This document shows, one piece after another, positions 36,351-47,127 of a stretch of DNA of 64,000 nucleotides. The stretch comes from Closterium sp. Naga37s-1. Its lineage: Eukaryota > Streptophyta > Zygnematophyceae > Desmidiales > Closteriaceae. The DNA lies in NCBI GenBank assembly GCA_947471745.1, contig CANJKZ010000430.1, forward strand, positions 294,501-358,500. The letters are read 5' to 3'. Every line of letters starts with the position of its first letter. Position 1 is the first letter of the stretch. A program made the translations under genes and the position numbers. The notes below the pieces were generated by a model, which was not told the DNA's origin, did no database searches, and saw only the letters and a program-made list of their open reading frames with translations.

Positions 36351-39300
36351 TCAGTTCAGAGCCATCCCAGCCAGCTTGCAACACTTCCAATGCTGCTGCT
36401 CCACCAGCCTCTTGGTCATCATGTCAGCCGGCTGCCCCGTGGTCTTCACGTAGCGCAACTCAACTTCACCCGCGGTTACCATGCTCCTCGTCCAATGCCA
36501 CTTCACCCTCATGTGCTTCGTGAGTCCATGCAACACAGGGTTCTTAGCAAGAGCAATGGCACCCTGGCTGTCACAGTACAGTGGGGTAGGTCCTTGCTGC
36601 TCCTCCCCCAATTCAGCCAACAAACGCCGCTGCCACACAATCTCCCGTACGGCACGGAAGAGTGCCATGTACTCAGACTCCACCGAGCTCAAAGCTTGGT
36701 CAACCTGCTTCTTGCTCTCCCAAGCAGTTGGGCCTCCACCAACACAGCATATGAAGCCTCCCACACTTGTCATGTCCTCTGGTTCTGATGCATATGAAGC
36801 ATCCGAGTAGGCGGTGAGGAACAAACGCCCGGGTTCAACACCATCCGCGCCCTTTTGGCGCCTTTGTGCCGCCGCCGAGTATTGCAGCCCAACGGTCGGT
36901 GTTTGGCCAAGATACTTGGCCACCCTCATTCCAGCTGCTACCTGCTCCTCATTAGGGCATTGCACAACCCTAGCCAGCTGCCCGGTAGCAAACGCGACGT
37001 CCGGTCGGGTGTTTACCGCCGCATACATGAGGCTGCCCACCAACGAGTGAAATCGGCGCCTCTCCTCTTCACCAACGCTCTCCTCCTCTGGTCCCTTCAC
37101 ACACTTGAACCCAGAGGGAAAGGGTGTAGCCACATGGCCTTCACTCTGCCCAAAGTTGGCAGCCAATGCCTCCAGGTACTTTCGTTGATGCACCCGCATG
37201 CACCGCTTCTCCACATCTCGTTCGATGTGGAGCCCAAGGTAGAAGCTCACGTCACCAAGGGCCTTGCACTTGAACTTGTCTTGAAGCTTCAGCATCACCT
37301 CCTTCACAAGGTCAGAAGAGGGTGAGAAAATGAGGATGTCATCCACATAAACCACCATGAAACTCCTCTGCTCCCCCTCGCCAAGCATGAACAAGGAGTG
37401 ATCGGCCGTTGAGGGAGTGAAGCCGATCCCCTCCAACACTTCGCGCAGCTTCATGTACCATTGCCTAGGGGCCTGCTTCAGCCCATAGAGGGCCTTCTTC
37501 AGCTTCCACACTCTGCCACTACCATCATCAAACCCCTCTGGCTGCGCCATAAAAATCTCCTCCTCAAGGATGCCGTTAAGGAATGCCGTTACGATGTCCA
37601 TTTGCTTTACTACCCATCCTTTGATGGCGGCTCCCGCGAATAGGGTTCGCAGCGTCGTCGGCTTCACCACAGGGGCAAACAGCTCCTTGAAGTCCACCTT
37701 CTCCTTCTGCTGGTACCCCTTGGCTACAAGCCTAGACTTGTAGCGCTCGATCTTGCCGTCGGCATCCGACTTGATTTTGAAGAGCCACTTGGACGTTATC
37801 GCCGTACGCCCCTCCGGTAGCTCCACCAATTCAAACGTGTCATTCTCCTCGATGCTCTTCAGCTCACTCTCCATGGCCTTCTTCCACTCCTCAGCATCAC
37901 TACTCTCCAAAGCCTCCTTGAGAGTTGCTGGTTCTCCCGGCATCTCCACCGGAGAGAAGAACGCGAAGGCACACTCCTCGTAGTCACTCTCCTCGTCGTC
38001 TCCGACCATCATTGCCGCTCCGGCCAGGGCTGTCTTGCCCTGCTTTCCCGGCGCATCATAGGTCAGCCTATTAGGGGGTTGAACTCTCCTCTTCCCCCTT
38101 CCTTCCTCCTCAGCTGCAGGGACTTGAAGGCCTTGGCGTTGCTGCGGTGTGGCTCGAATCCGTGGAGCACTCGTAGTACGCTCGCTCACTTGCTGCACCT
38201 CCTCCTCTTCTTCCTCTGCATCATTGGCCTCCTCTCCCCCATTCACAAGGGAGGATTGCCTTGTGGTTGTGCTGCCGCTGCTCAGCTCCAAAGGCAGCTC
38301 CACATGCTCCAAACCGGAACTCTTCACCTCCCCAAACCGCACGCCTATCTTCGCCTCATTCTCCGCCTTCCAATCCTTGTACATGAAGTTCTCCATGAAC
38401 TTGCAGTCCCTGCTCACCAAGAACTTCTTGGTGAATGGGTCCCAAAGAAGCCATCCCTTGCTGTTTTGAGCCATGCCCAAGTGCACGGCCCACACCGCCT
38501 TGGCACCAAGCTTGTTGTGCCGAAGATGCTTAGGCACGAGCGCCATGCACATGCACCCGAACACCCGAAGCATATCCACCTTTGGCTTCCTTCCTAGCCA
38601 CTCCACATAGGGCACCCATTTGTCTGCTCCCACATGAGTCAAGGCTCTGTTCTTGGCCACACACGCGCTCCGCACCGCATCAGGCCAGAAATAGTCGGGT
38701 AGCCCGGCTTCAATGAGCAACCCGCGTGCCGCCTCCGTGATTGTGCGGTTCGCTCGCTCGGCGATGCCGTTCATTGCAGGGGAGTATGGCATGGTGAGGG
38801 AGTGCCGAATACCATTCTTCTTCAGCCACAACCCAAACTCCTTGCTCAGGAACTCTCCCCCTCGATCGGTGCGGATTGACTTGACTAGACGGTCTTGTTG
38901 CCGCTCCACCATCGGGAACCAATCCGTCTTCAACGTTTCAGCCACGTCGCTCTTCTTGGCCAGCACGTACACCCAAGTCATGCGGGTGTAGACGTCGACA
39001 ATGGTGAGAAAATACTCGGCTCCAGCAGCTCCAAGCTTCAGGGGGCCCACCACGTCCATCACCACCTCATCAAGCGGTGCCTTTGCCGTTGCCTCCGAAC
39101 TAGGGAACGGAAACCGGGTGAACTTGGCTTGAATGCACGTCGGGCAGCCAAGCACCTCATCGGGCTCCCCCTTCACACGTATGCCAGCAACCATCTCATT
39201 CTTCACTAGCTGCTGCAAGATGGGCAGGGCCACATGCCCCATGCGCCGATGCAAGGTGAGCCAATCACACTCCCCCGTAGCCGAAGTTGGATTGGAGAAT

Positions 39301-41099
39301 GCCGCGCTCGCAATAGCGCCCCACATACTCTCTCCGTAGTCCTCCTCCGCTGCTGCCTCTGGGTTCTCCTCACCCTTTTGCTGCTCCTTGGTTGCTGCAC
39401 CACTCTCCTTAGGTTCACTGAACTTGCTGGTCCCTCCAGGTTTGCTCTTCTTGAGCTCATTCTCCTTAGCGCGACCGTTCGCGCCATCATCGCTACCGAC
39501 CGCTCCATCCTTGGTGCTGATGCTTGCTGCCACTTGCCTCTCCTTAGGCATAGGGACCACTGGGATCTGCCACATCTCGTTGTAGACATCCCTGTCCTCA
39601 TGAAGGTCCCAAAGAATTCGATCGCCAAGCCTTGCGGTGTAGGTCTTGGCTCCCTTCGAGTTCGTGTCCATGCCGGCCTTTGCCAACCGCCGCACGGAAA
39701 TCAGGTTTGCAGCAAGGCTGGGCACCCAAAGCACGTTCTTGAGGCCCACCATCTTCCCATCAGCACCCTTGAACATGGCCTTGCCCATGCCTTTCACCTC
39801 TGCTCGCTGCCCCAAAGCCGATGTGACATGCTTCACCGGTGACGGCTCGAGTTCGGTGAGCAAGTCCGGGCGAGGTGTCATGCTATAGGTAGCGCCACTA
39901 TCAATCACCCAATAGTCCAGGGGGTGTAGGGTCACCTTCCCCACAGCTGCTGGCTCCTCAAAGCCTTCATCCTTCTCTGGACCAGCCGGTACTTGCGTCG
40001 ACACGAAGTAGAATAGACCCGGGTATCGATCGTCGCTCGGGTCCTTGTCGTTGTCTCCGCTCTTCATGTTTGCAGCTCCGCCACCGCGACCGCCACGGCC
40101 TCCACGGCCTCGTCCTCTCCCTCCTCCTGCTCCTCTACCCTCTTGGCCTTGAGCAGGGGTCCAACCATCAGGGAGTTTGTAGCAGTCGCGCCACATGTGT
40201 CCGCTCTTGTGGCAATAGTGACACTCGCCGTCGAATCGGCCGCGACCGCGTCCGTAGCTCTTGTCGTCGCTGCCGTAACCACCACTCCTGCGGCCTCCGC
40301 CGAAGTTGCTGCCACCAAACCTTCCTCCCCCTCGTCCTCTGCCTCTTCCTCGACCATATCCACGGCCGATGCTCGCTGCCCCAGCGCCATCCGCACTCGC
40401 CAACTCACGGCGGCGGAAATCCTCTTGAAGGATAGCTCGCTTCACGTCTTCAAGCGAGAGGCGGGGCAAGTCGCGATTAAGGTTGATGATGAGCGAGGAC
40501 CATGACTCTGGGAGTAAGGCCAGCAACTTGTTCTTCTTTTGGAGCTCACTGTAGTTCAAATCAGCTCCCTCAAGCCGCGTCAACAAGTCGAAGAATTTCT
40601 GCACCCCTTCTTCAACCGCTTCGTCTTCTTCAATTCGTAGTGCCGCCATTTGTCGTTCCAACACCACCGCTACCGCCGCTGTTGCAGGAGCATGTACACC
40701 CTTGAGAGCAGCCCATGCCTTTGGTCCTTTCTCTGGTTCACGCTGGAATGGCTTGATGTGACGGATCTGACTGCTCCCCAACGCTTGCCCAAGTAAGAGA
40801 TAGCCTTGTGCGCTTTTCCGCACCCACGGGCTCTTCTCCGGGTCGTTCTCGGGGCGCTTCTCCGTTCCTTCCATCACCTCCAGCAGGTCATAGTGGTCAA
40901 AGATGTTCTCCATCTTGAAGGACCATTCAGAAAAGTTGTCACCGTTGAACTTGTCAAGCCCAAACACCCTAGGCTCATCCCTAGGTGGGCCAAGACTTGG
41001 TTGCATGGGCGCCATGGCTGAATCACGGGGTTGGCCTTGAGCTTGAGCTTCTCCACTGCCACCAGCACCTCTGCCACCCCTTTCCTCAGGTCCAGACAT
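36351..41099 (-). CDS. Copia-3 Gag-Pol polyprotein
   Basis: A 1582-aa frame. The ATG at 41099 (MSGPEERGG) is chosen; the frame stays open upstream into the primer-binding site but without ATG. Order: Gag with FNGDNFSEW (about 70-90), an Arg/Gly-rich stretch, canonical knuckle CHYCHKSGHMWRDC (about 291), protease VIDSGATYSM (about 398), HHCC region, integrase with VVMDVVGP (about 676), RTDRGGEF and NGIAERANR, then RT with YVDDILIF (about 1251) and RNase H with SVESEYMAL and TKHMRVKWH. No stop or frameshift. The product would package its own RNA into particles and integrate the cDNA. Confidence 0.96.
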   Translation of the reverse strand: MSGPEERGGRGAGGSGEAQAQGQPRDSAMAPMQPSLGPPRDEPRVFGLDKFNGDNFSEWSFKMENIFDHYDLLEVMEGTEKRPENDPEKSPWVRKSAQGYLLLGQALGSSQIRHIKPFQREPEKGPKAWAALKGVHAPATAAVAVVLERQMAALRIEEDEAVEEGVQKFFDLLTRLEGADLNYSELQKKNKLLALLPESWSSLIINLNRDLPRLSLEDVKRAILQEDFRRRELASADGAGAASIGRGYGRGRGRGRGGGRFGGSNFGGGRRSGGYGSDDKSYGRGRGRFDGECHYCHKSGHMWRDCYKLPDGWTPAQGQEGRGAGGGRGRGRGGRGGRGGGAANMKSGDNDKDPSDDRYPGLFYFVSTQVPAGPEKDEGFEEPAAVGKVTLHPLDYWVIDSGATYSMTPRPDLLTELEPSPVKHVTSALGQRAEVKGMGKAMFKGADGKMVGLKNVLWVPSLAANLISVRRLAKAGMDTNSKGAKTYTARLGDRILWDLHEDRDVYNEMWQIPVVPMPKERQVAASISTKDGAVGSDDGANGRAKENELKKSKPGGTSKFSEPKESGAATKEQQKGEENPEAAAEEDYGESMWGAIASAAFSNPTSATGECDWLTLHRRMGHVALPILQQLVKNEMVAGIRVKGEPDEVLGCPTCIQAKFTRFPFPSSEATAKAPLDEVVMDVVGPLKLGAAGAEYFLTIVDVYTRMTWVYVLAKKSDVAETLKTDWFPMVERQQDRLVKSIRTDRGGEFLSKEFGLWLKKNGIRHSLTMPYSPAMNGIAERANRTITEAARGLLIEAGLPDYFWPDAVRSACVAKNRALTHVGADKWVPYVEWLGRKPKVDMLRVFGCMCMALVPKHLRHNKLGAKAVWAVHLGMAQNSKGWLLWDPFTKKFLVSRDCKFMENFMYKDWKAENEAKIGVRFGEVKSSGLEHVELPLELSSGSTTTRQSSLVNGGEEANDAEEEEEEVQQVSERTTSAPRIRATPQQRQGLQVPAAEEEGRGKRRVQPPNRLTYDAPGKQGKTALAGAAMMVGDDEESDYEECAFAFFSPVEMPGEPATLKEALESSDAEEWKKAMESELKSIEENDTFELVELPEGRTAITSKWLFKIKSDADGKIERYKSRLVAKGYQQKEKVDFKELFAPVVKPTTLRTLFAGAAIKGWVVKQMDIVTAFLNGILEEEIFMAQPEGFDDGSGRVWKLKKALYGLKQAPRQWYMKLREVLEGIGFTPSTADHSLFMLGEGEQRSFMVVYVDDILIFSPSSDLVKEVMLKLQDKFKCKALGDVSFYLGLHIERDVEKRCMRVHQRKYLEALAANFGQSEGHVATPFPSGFKCVKGPEEESVGEEERRRFHSLVGSLMYAAVNTRPDVAFATGQLARVVQCPNEEQVAAGMRVAKYLGQTPTVGLQYSAAAQRRQKGADGVEPGRLFLTAYSDASYASEPEDMTSVGGFICCVGGGPTAWESKKQVDQALSSVESEYMALFRAVREIVWQRRLLAELGEEQQGPTPLYCDSQGAIALAKNPVLHGLTKHMRVKWHWTRSMVTAGEVELRYVKTTGQPADMMTKRLVEQQHWKCCKLAGMALN

Positions 41100-41118
41100 T
41101 GTCGAAACTGCTCCAAGG

Positions 41119-41132
41119 GGCTCTGATACCAC
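41119..41132 (-). promoter_or_regulatory. Copia-3 primer-binding site
   Basis: On the minus strand TGGTATCAGAGC follows the 5' LTR within a few bases and matches the complement of the plant initiator-Met tRNA 3' end. Confidence 0.85.
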
Positions 41133-41133
41133 T

Positions 41134-41953
41134 TGTTATAGTCACAATAGGCTTGAATGTGCCTAAAACGAAAGATAGAGAGCACAGACGGATTTCTGCA
41201 CAGCGGCTTCAAACGTTGATAGCGTTCTGCTCACAGCTGCAAATGACCTGATTCAAATTGGATCTGGAGCGTCTTCACGTCGTCTACAATTAGCAATTTA
41301 GATTGCACGATTTGATAAAGAATTGACGACACAGCGTCGGTTTGAACGAACGGTACTATGGCAGCCACTATAGTCTTAGAACACAAGATAGGAAGAGTTA
41401 CGAGTTGGGAATGACTCCCAGCTCCTACAAACCCCAAGAGCCGAGGTACAGTGATGTGGAACAGTGCCACACTGTCCCCAACCACGAAGGGTCTCGAAAC
41501 TACCCTTCACTAGGGCCTACACCAAGTGAAATGTTACACTACACAAAGTAATGTAAATATCTTCAATATCTTGAGGTGTACCCTTTTTGGCGAGCTTCGA
41601 AATCACTTGAGGCTTGACACCAAGGCTCGGGCTCTTCATCACAAACTCATCCTTGAGTTCTTGATGGGTCTGCTGCACACACCTGCGACACGCCGAACGT
41701 TCGACACAGGACAAAATAGAAACTGCGCACGACAAAATAGAAACCGCGTGCGAGACACAAACGACCGCGTAACACGCGTCTAGCGATAACTCGCTATTGA
41801 CTCGACACACACACTCGACATCATGACTCAACATTCACACACAATTATAAGCATGAAATATATATTATCCCATGCCCTCATACCATTCCATACACACACA
41901 CATTCACGCACACGGACAACAAGCCGAGTGCAAACCGTAGGGTTGCACCAACA
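41134..41953 (-). repeat. Copia-3 5' LTR
   Basis: 820 bp, offset 5644 bp from the other LTR with no difference noticed. The promoter and transcription start of the element should lie here. Confidence 0.94.
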
Positions 41954-41958
41954 GTTAT

Positions 41959-42369
41959 GATAAATCCAGGAAAAAAATAGGGGGGGTCTTCTCATCAGAA
42001 AAAGCTACATACTACCCAGGTCTATTCATATGACATTTTTTAATGGAGGGCTTGGGTGTTTTCAAAGTTGGTTTACCATCACACTCAGAGGCGAGAACGC
42101 GAGTTTATGCAAGTGACATCTTGACCACCTTGAAGATGGCGTGTGGCCACTTGACAACCAAAGATTCGCCAGCGTGGCGACTTGACAACCAAAGATTCGA
42201 CAGCGTGGCGACAGCGAAATTGTCGGAGGGGAAGAATCTCGGCAGATACCATTTGAAAGTTCCGTGTAAATTCGTAAACGGAGGGATTTTCGCGTCCTCC
42301 CGTACTTGCACCTACTCGTTATCCGCTAGGGCCCATCAGGGTAAAATTCCCTGATTACCCTGATCAGCC
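41959..42369. other. Spacer, no gene recognised
   Basis: Contains a direct duplication of about 29 bp at about 42144-42208 (GTGGCCACTTGACAACC and GTGGCGACTTGACAACC). A short open frame at 42043-42354 has no recognisable features. Confidence 0.4.
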
Positions 42370-43560
42370 CACAGTTCGCGTGCTGTTAAACTGAACCACG
42401 CAGCCACTGCCACGTAGCCACCGTTAGCTTCCGCTGCTGTCTTGCCTATCGCACGCCCTGTGCGCGCGCTGTTTCCTGCGTGCCGCGCGCTCCGGGCGCG
42501 CGGCGTTTTTTTTCTTCCCGCCTCGCGCTCGGGGCGCGCGGCGGTTTTTTGCCACGTCGACGGTCGCGTCGCCCCCCCGGGAGCCCGTCGCGTCGCCCCG
42601 CAACCCACGCGCGGCCCTCGTTGCCCTGTCGCGGCGCCCTAGGGAGCCGCGCGCGGCCCCCGCTGCCCCGTCGCAACGCCCTGGGGAGCCGCGCGCGACC
42701 CCCCGCTGCCCCGTCGCGGCGCTCTGCCCCTTCGCGGCGCCCTGGGGAGCCGCGCGCCGTCCCCCGCGCTGCTGCCCGCGCTCCTGCCCCGTACTGCCCG
42801 TGTTAGGGTTTGGGGGTGGCGAGTGTTGGGGTGGCGAGTATGGGGGTGACGGGTGTGTGCGCCGTCCCCTGCTCCTCCTCCTCCTCCGTCTCCCACTGCT
42901 GCAGCTGCCGCTGAGGGGGGTGGATGTGTTGGAGCCGTCGGAGTGGTACGAGGGGGGTGGCGTGTGAGCAGTGCTAGAGGTACAGCAAGGGGTGTGTGAA
43001 AGGGGTGTGGGACAGCTGGGGGAAGTTGAGTGGAGGCAGCCGTCTTGTCGTCCGCAGCGCCTGTAGTCCGGGTTTTAGCCTGGTAGCCCAGACAGCCAGC
43101 TGCGCCTGTCGCCGTGTAGTCCGGGGCTCTGCGCCTGGTAGCGACAGTGCTGCGCACTCCTGGGAGCACAGAGAGCCAGCTGCGCCTGTCCCCGTGTAGT
43201 CCGGGGCTCTGCGCCTGGTAGCCACAGTGCTGCGCACTCCTATTGCCCGTGTGTCTGCAGCTTCAGCCGTCGCCTCCCATCTTCTCGCCCCCACAGTTTC
43301 TCCTCCTCCTCACTTGCCCTCTGTAATAGCCTCTAGCTTTGCTTATCATTGTAAACTATTGCTCTGTCTGCTTGTTGTGCTGATTATACCCCACTTTGAC
43401 TATGGGGGTGTGTCAGAATGTGATATTTGTCTAGCCTGCAGTGGGGTACTTTATAGCGAGTACAGCCCAAATTAGGGTTTGCTATATGTACTCAACTGCT
43501 TGCTAGTGAAACCCCCCTTTCCTGTTTCTACTTTCTGCCTACTGTTTCGACAAGCCACAG
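42370..43560 (+). mobile_element. Degenerate copia remnant related to Copia-1/2
   Basis: The region holds GC-rich repeats like the Copia-1/2 leaders (42480-42790), then ACCCCACTTTGACTATGGGGGTG, the family's polypurine tract, then an LTR-like start TGTCAGAATGTGATATTTG at 43411 with the shared boxes AGTGGGGTAC and TTAGGGTTTGCTATATGTAC. No pol sequence remains. The LTR end is uncertain, near 43550. Confidence 0.6.
43060..43245 (+). repeat. Tandem repeat of about 75-80 bp in the copia remnant
   Basis: GTAGTCCGGGGCTCTGCGCC...GTGCTGCGCACTCCT occurs twice, and a diverged third unit precedes it. Confidence 0.7.
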
Positions 43561-44659
43561 GTAACAAAACGTTGCACAGCTCGTGTCGAAGAGAAAGGCC
43601 CCGCCCTCGCTTGGGCGCAGCCGATCTCGCCGTCGACGAGAAGTTCGCGACGGATTGGTCGATGAAATGGGCTTCTGCAGTTCGACGGAAGTTGCGGTCG
43701 AGCAGGCTCTGCTCGACAGAATCTGGTCGACGAGCTCTGCGCGACGAGCTCTGGTCGACGATCTCTGCGCGACGAGTTCCCGTCGAAGAGCGTTGGTCGA
43801 CGATCCTGGTCGAAGGACTCTGGTTGCAGAGTTCGGGTCGAGGAGCTCTGCTCGACGAACGCTGTTCGACCGAAGTTGCAGAGTTGTGCGAAACTCTGCG
43901 GAGGCGTGCGAACCTTCGCCCACGATTGTTTGGCGAAGTTCTACCTGCGGAACGGCATCACGTGGTCGACGGTGCGCACCTGGCGAAACCGACGACACGT
44001 TTTCTTCCTGGCACCTGCGCAATGTGCGTGACGGTGAAACCGCCAACTGGTGCGCACATCTGCGCAGATAGACAACATGCGACTCCAGATAGTTACCTGC
44101 GACTGCAGATAGTCACCTGCGACTGCAGCGCTGGCAGACCGCGCGCAATGCAACGCTGTCAAACTACTCTGCTGCAGCGTTGGCAAGCTGGCAGATTCCG
44201 CCCTTGCTAGGTGTTGCATGCCCTTCTAGTCCTTTTGTTCTGCATGCCTCAATTGTACTATCAAATTTTCAATGCAAATTGTTCTTTCAACTTCCTTAGT
44301 AGAATTCTTGCCAAACTGCTCTATGAACACAAGCAAGAAGTAAGAACGCTACTAGAGCGCTACAATCACTCGCACAACCCCGTGCCCTCCTCCGTAGTAC
44401 ACTCCATTTATATGGTGACTCTCCGCAACTCGTGCGCAAAGCATCACCAGGAAGCATCTCTATCAGGCAAACTTCACACACAGCTTGTGCGAACCCTATG
44501 CGCTCATCGAATAGGGGTTTACATGGCGCACAACCAGTAACAGGCAGATATCAATACCCGTTATTGAGAAATTTGCCGATGAAAAACTAATCACAAAATC
44601 AAACTAACGGCCAACTAGTGAAACTACCGTACCACATCCAGACCATAGGTTTGCATATT
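43561..44659. other. Spacer with short GC-rich repeat, no gene recognised
   Basis: 43690-43870 repeats CTGGTCGACGAGCTCTGC-like units in which TCGACGA dominates. An open frame across it is Arg/Ser-rich and driven by the repeat. The rest shows nothing identifiable. Confidence 0.4.
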
Positions 44660-45620
44660 TTGACTTTAGCGCTGTTTGGTTGCCGCATTGGCGTTTTGGC
44701 CGAGAATCGCATAGCACAACACCGCGGGTGCGGAAGGAACCTTCGATGAAGCATCAAAAAAGTTGAAGCCACGTCGGTTATACATCGCATCCTCGGCAAA
44801 ATTCTCGGGGCGTCGACATTTTTTTATCTCACTAGACCGTAAAAAAATCGAGGAGGAACATTGGCGAAATACGGTTTAATGCATGCCCGGGTGCGCTCGT
44901 GCTATGCCTGAATCCCCCCCTTCGTCGTGGGGATTGGCATATCAGTGCGACGCATCCGGTTTTCCCGTGAATGAGATATCGAGGGAGGTTCGACCGCAAT
45001 GCCGGTTCAGCGTTCTTTTGCACGCATTGGTTAGGGCGCTGTTCTCTTGCCGCATTGGCTTTGCGGCAACGAACGCATAATACCAGCTGATGCTTCTAAC
45101 GACCTTTCATGAGGGGCCCACGAAAACTCCATTTTGAGGGCGCGTTCCTTAAAACAGGTTCGGGACCCTGAACTCCTTCCCGAACCTAACCAATGCTGTG
45201 CTGTGCGCATATGACAAATGCGTGCAACAGAACGCTGAACTCGCAATGCGCTCGGAACCTACTTCGAATTTTCTGTCACGTGCAATCTGGGTGCGCCGCA
45301 CTGCAATGCCAATCCCCACGACGATGGGAGATTCAGGCACAACACAAGCGCACCCGGGCAGGCAGTGTCGTCCGGGCAGGCTTAAAAAAGATGGAACTCC
45401 AATTAGCATCCTCGAATATTCCAGGGTCTAGTGCCGCAGAAAAATGTTGGCGTTCTGAAAATTTCGACGAGCATGCGAGGTAAAAACCGCCAGCCTTCAA
45501 CCGTTTTGATGCTTAATCGAATGTTCCTCCCGCACCCGCTGTGCTGTGCTGTGCGGTTCTCGGCCAGAAAGCCAATGAGGCAAGAGAACAACGCCTAGGT
45601 TCAGGAAGGAGTTCAAGCTC
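44660..45620. mobile_element. Large foldback-like inverted repeat
   Basis: Text at about 44670-45070 recurs inverted at about 45180-45610. Matched pairs include GCATGCCCGGGTGCGCTCGTG with GAGCGCACCCGGGC-like text, CGTCGTGGGGATTGGCAT with its inverse near 45303, and TTGGCCGAGAATCGC with its inverse near 45555. Similarity is partial, with indels. Coding capacity is not visible, and class is unassigned. Confidence 0.55.
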
Positions 45621-45708
45621 CCGAGCCTGTTTTCAGGAACGCGTCTTTGAAACGGAAGACTGTACGAAGCATCAACCAGTGCTAAAGCGAATGCGGTAAC
45701 AGAACAGC

Positions 45709-46314
45709 GGCCCTGCTCGACAGGCAGCCAAGCCCTTCCGCGGAACTATCGGGGCTGTTTCGATTCTTAGTTTTTTTTCATGGTCAGCCCCCAAATGGTT
45801 GCCGAACCTGGCTAACCCTCCGTTGCCTGTCGAACGCCTCATCTACGAGAAGTGTTAGTGACCCCCGAAAGTTCCAACTTTCTTCGCGCACTGGCAAGCG
45901 TTGAGCCCACCTCTAGCCCAACCCTCGCCATGCCAAACTGGGGGTTGGCCAAGAGATGGGCTACGGCTTGCCCTTGCAGGGGATACTCGAATCTTACTCC
46001 CTCAAATTTTCTCCACCCCTGCCCATGCTCTAAACTTCCAATACTGCCCTAAAAACGTCCCCTAACTCCCACGCCACTGGTGCACCCTAGTTCCAATGGC
46101 ATCCGTTCGAAAGTTTTGAATCGTGCCCACTGACAGGGTGGTGGAAGGAGGAACCCAGCAGCACCCTGACAACCCCCTCCTTCCGATATCGAAAGGCGCA
46201 GCTTCCGATTTGGTCGGGGGAGGGTTAGCCCATTGGAAGTTCCCCTGAAACCTCCTCGTAGCACTAGCCTAACGCTAGCCCAGCAAGGGGTAAGGCTGCC
46301 TGTCGAGCAGGGCC
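45709..46314. mobile_element. Element bounded by a 21-bp perfect inverted repeat
   Basis: The 21 bases at 45709-45729 (GGCCCTGCTCGACAGG...) recur perfectly inverted at 46294-46314. The 560-bp interior is noncoding. It adjoins the larger foldback and may be part of the same composite. No target duplication identified. Confidence 0.5.
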
Positions 46315-46617
46315 AGCGCCTTTGTGCTTGAGCCAGAGGAGTGTGTAGCAACGAATTCTTGGGCAAACGGGGAAAAAAGTTCGGTAAAAAGACACTTCGA
46401 CGAGGCTGCAGCCCCGCTTTTACTTTCGAGGAAACCCAGACCGCAGTACAGTGCGGCAGTGGCAAATGGCTTGTGCGCCAACAGAATGCAGCCTGCGACG
46501 AATGTCGTGCAAGATTTCACCTCTCAAACGAGTGAGATCATTGGTGCCGTCTTTTTCCCTGCCCATAGGAGCCTATGTACCACTTAGGTGCGTGCGATTT
46601 GGCGGATGATGTTCTCC
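46315..46617. other. Spacer, segmental-duplication edge
   Basis: No gene recognised. The segment at about 46510-46610 matches about 8860-8960 downstream of gene A. Confidence 0.45.
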
Positions 46618-47127
46618 GCAGCTGGAGCCTGGAAACTGGCAGATGGGCGCGACTCGTCAGACATTATCCACACAGAGTTAGAGCCTTAGGTACGAGTCTG
46701 GTCCGGTCCGACCCGCAAAAACCCAAGACCAGTCCCCACGACGTGGTTCGGCGAGACCGCTTCCCTCTACCCATATCAACTGCCTGCTCTGGTTGTAATT
46801 CCTCATATCATCGCCGGGTCGGATCGCATAGCGCCACCCATCGAACCGAGGGAGGTTTGAGCTTTGTCCGATCACCACCATCGTCCGATTGGTTGGTCAT
46901 CTGCCCGAGTCGGAGTCGCCTCACAACTGTCAGGACCAGAGTCCGGACCTAAGCTTTCATGCCGACTCGGCACCGCTCCAACAGAGTCGTCCGCTTCTAC
47001 TCGAGTAGTACGAGTATGCCTCCATCCACCTTTCTCGCGGATAGTACCAGTATTTCCTCTCAGTTCACTCGTGACGGTACCTTCAGAAAAACACGACGTC
47101 TCCCGAGGCTACCAGTAGTAAGTTACC
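46618..47127 (+). promoter_or_regulatory. Upstream region of gene C, conserved upstream of gene B
   Basis: Counterpart of 20340-20862. Shared text includes CAGACATTATCCACAC, GATCACCACCATC and the pre-ATG motif AGTAAGTTACC. Role as promoter and 5'UTR is inferred from position and conservation. Confidence 0.5.

Larger units (their letters stand above)
35490..41953 (-). mobile_element. Copia-3: intact Ty1/copia retrotransposon, minus strand
   Basis: A 6464-bp element with two 820-bp LTRs (35490-36309 and 41134-41953) that look identical by direct reading, flanked by the 5-bp duplication GTTAT (35485-35489, 41954-41958). One full-length polyprotein frame is inside. Unlike Copia-1 and -2 it has long LTRs and a canonical zinc knuckle, so it belongs to another copia lineage. 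It lies about 150 bp past the stop of gene B in opposite orientation. Confidence 0.96.

Noticed and set aside
43479-44210. Possible gene with Arg/Ser-rich product
   Set aside because: The frame is carried by a TCGACGA-type repeat and adjoins a copia remnant; no recognisable domain or paralogue.
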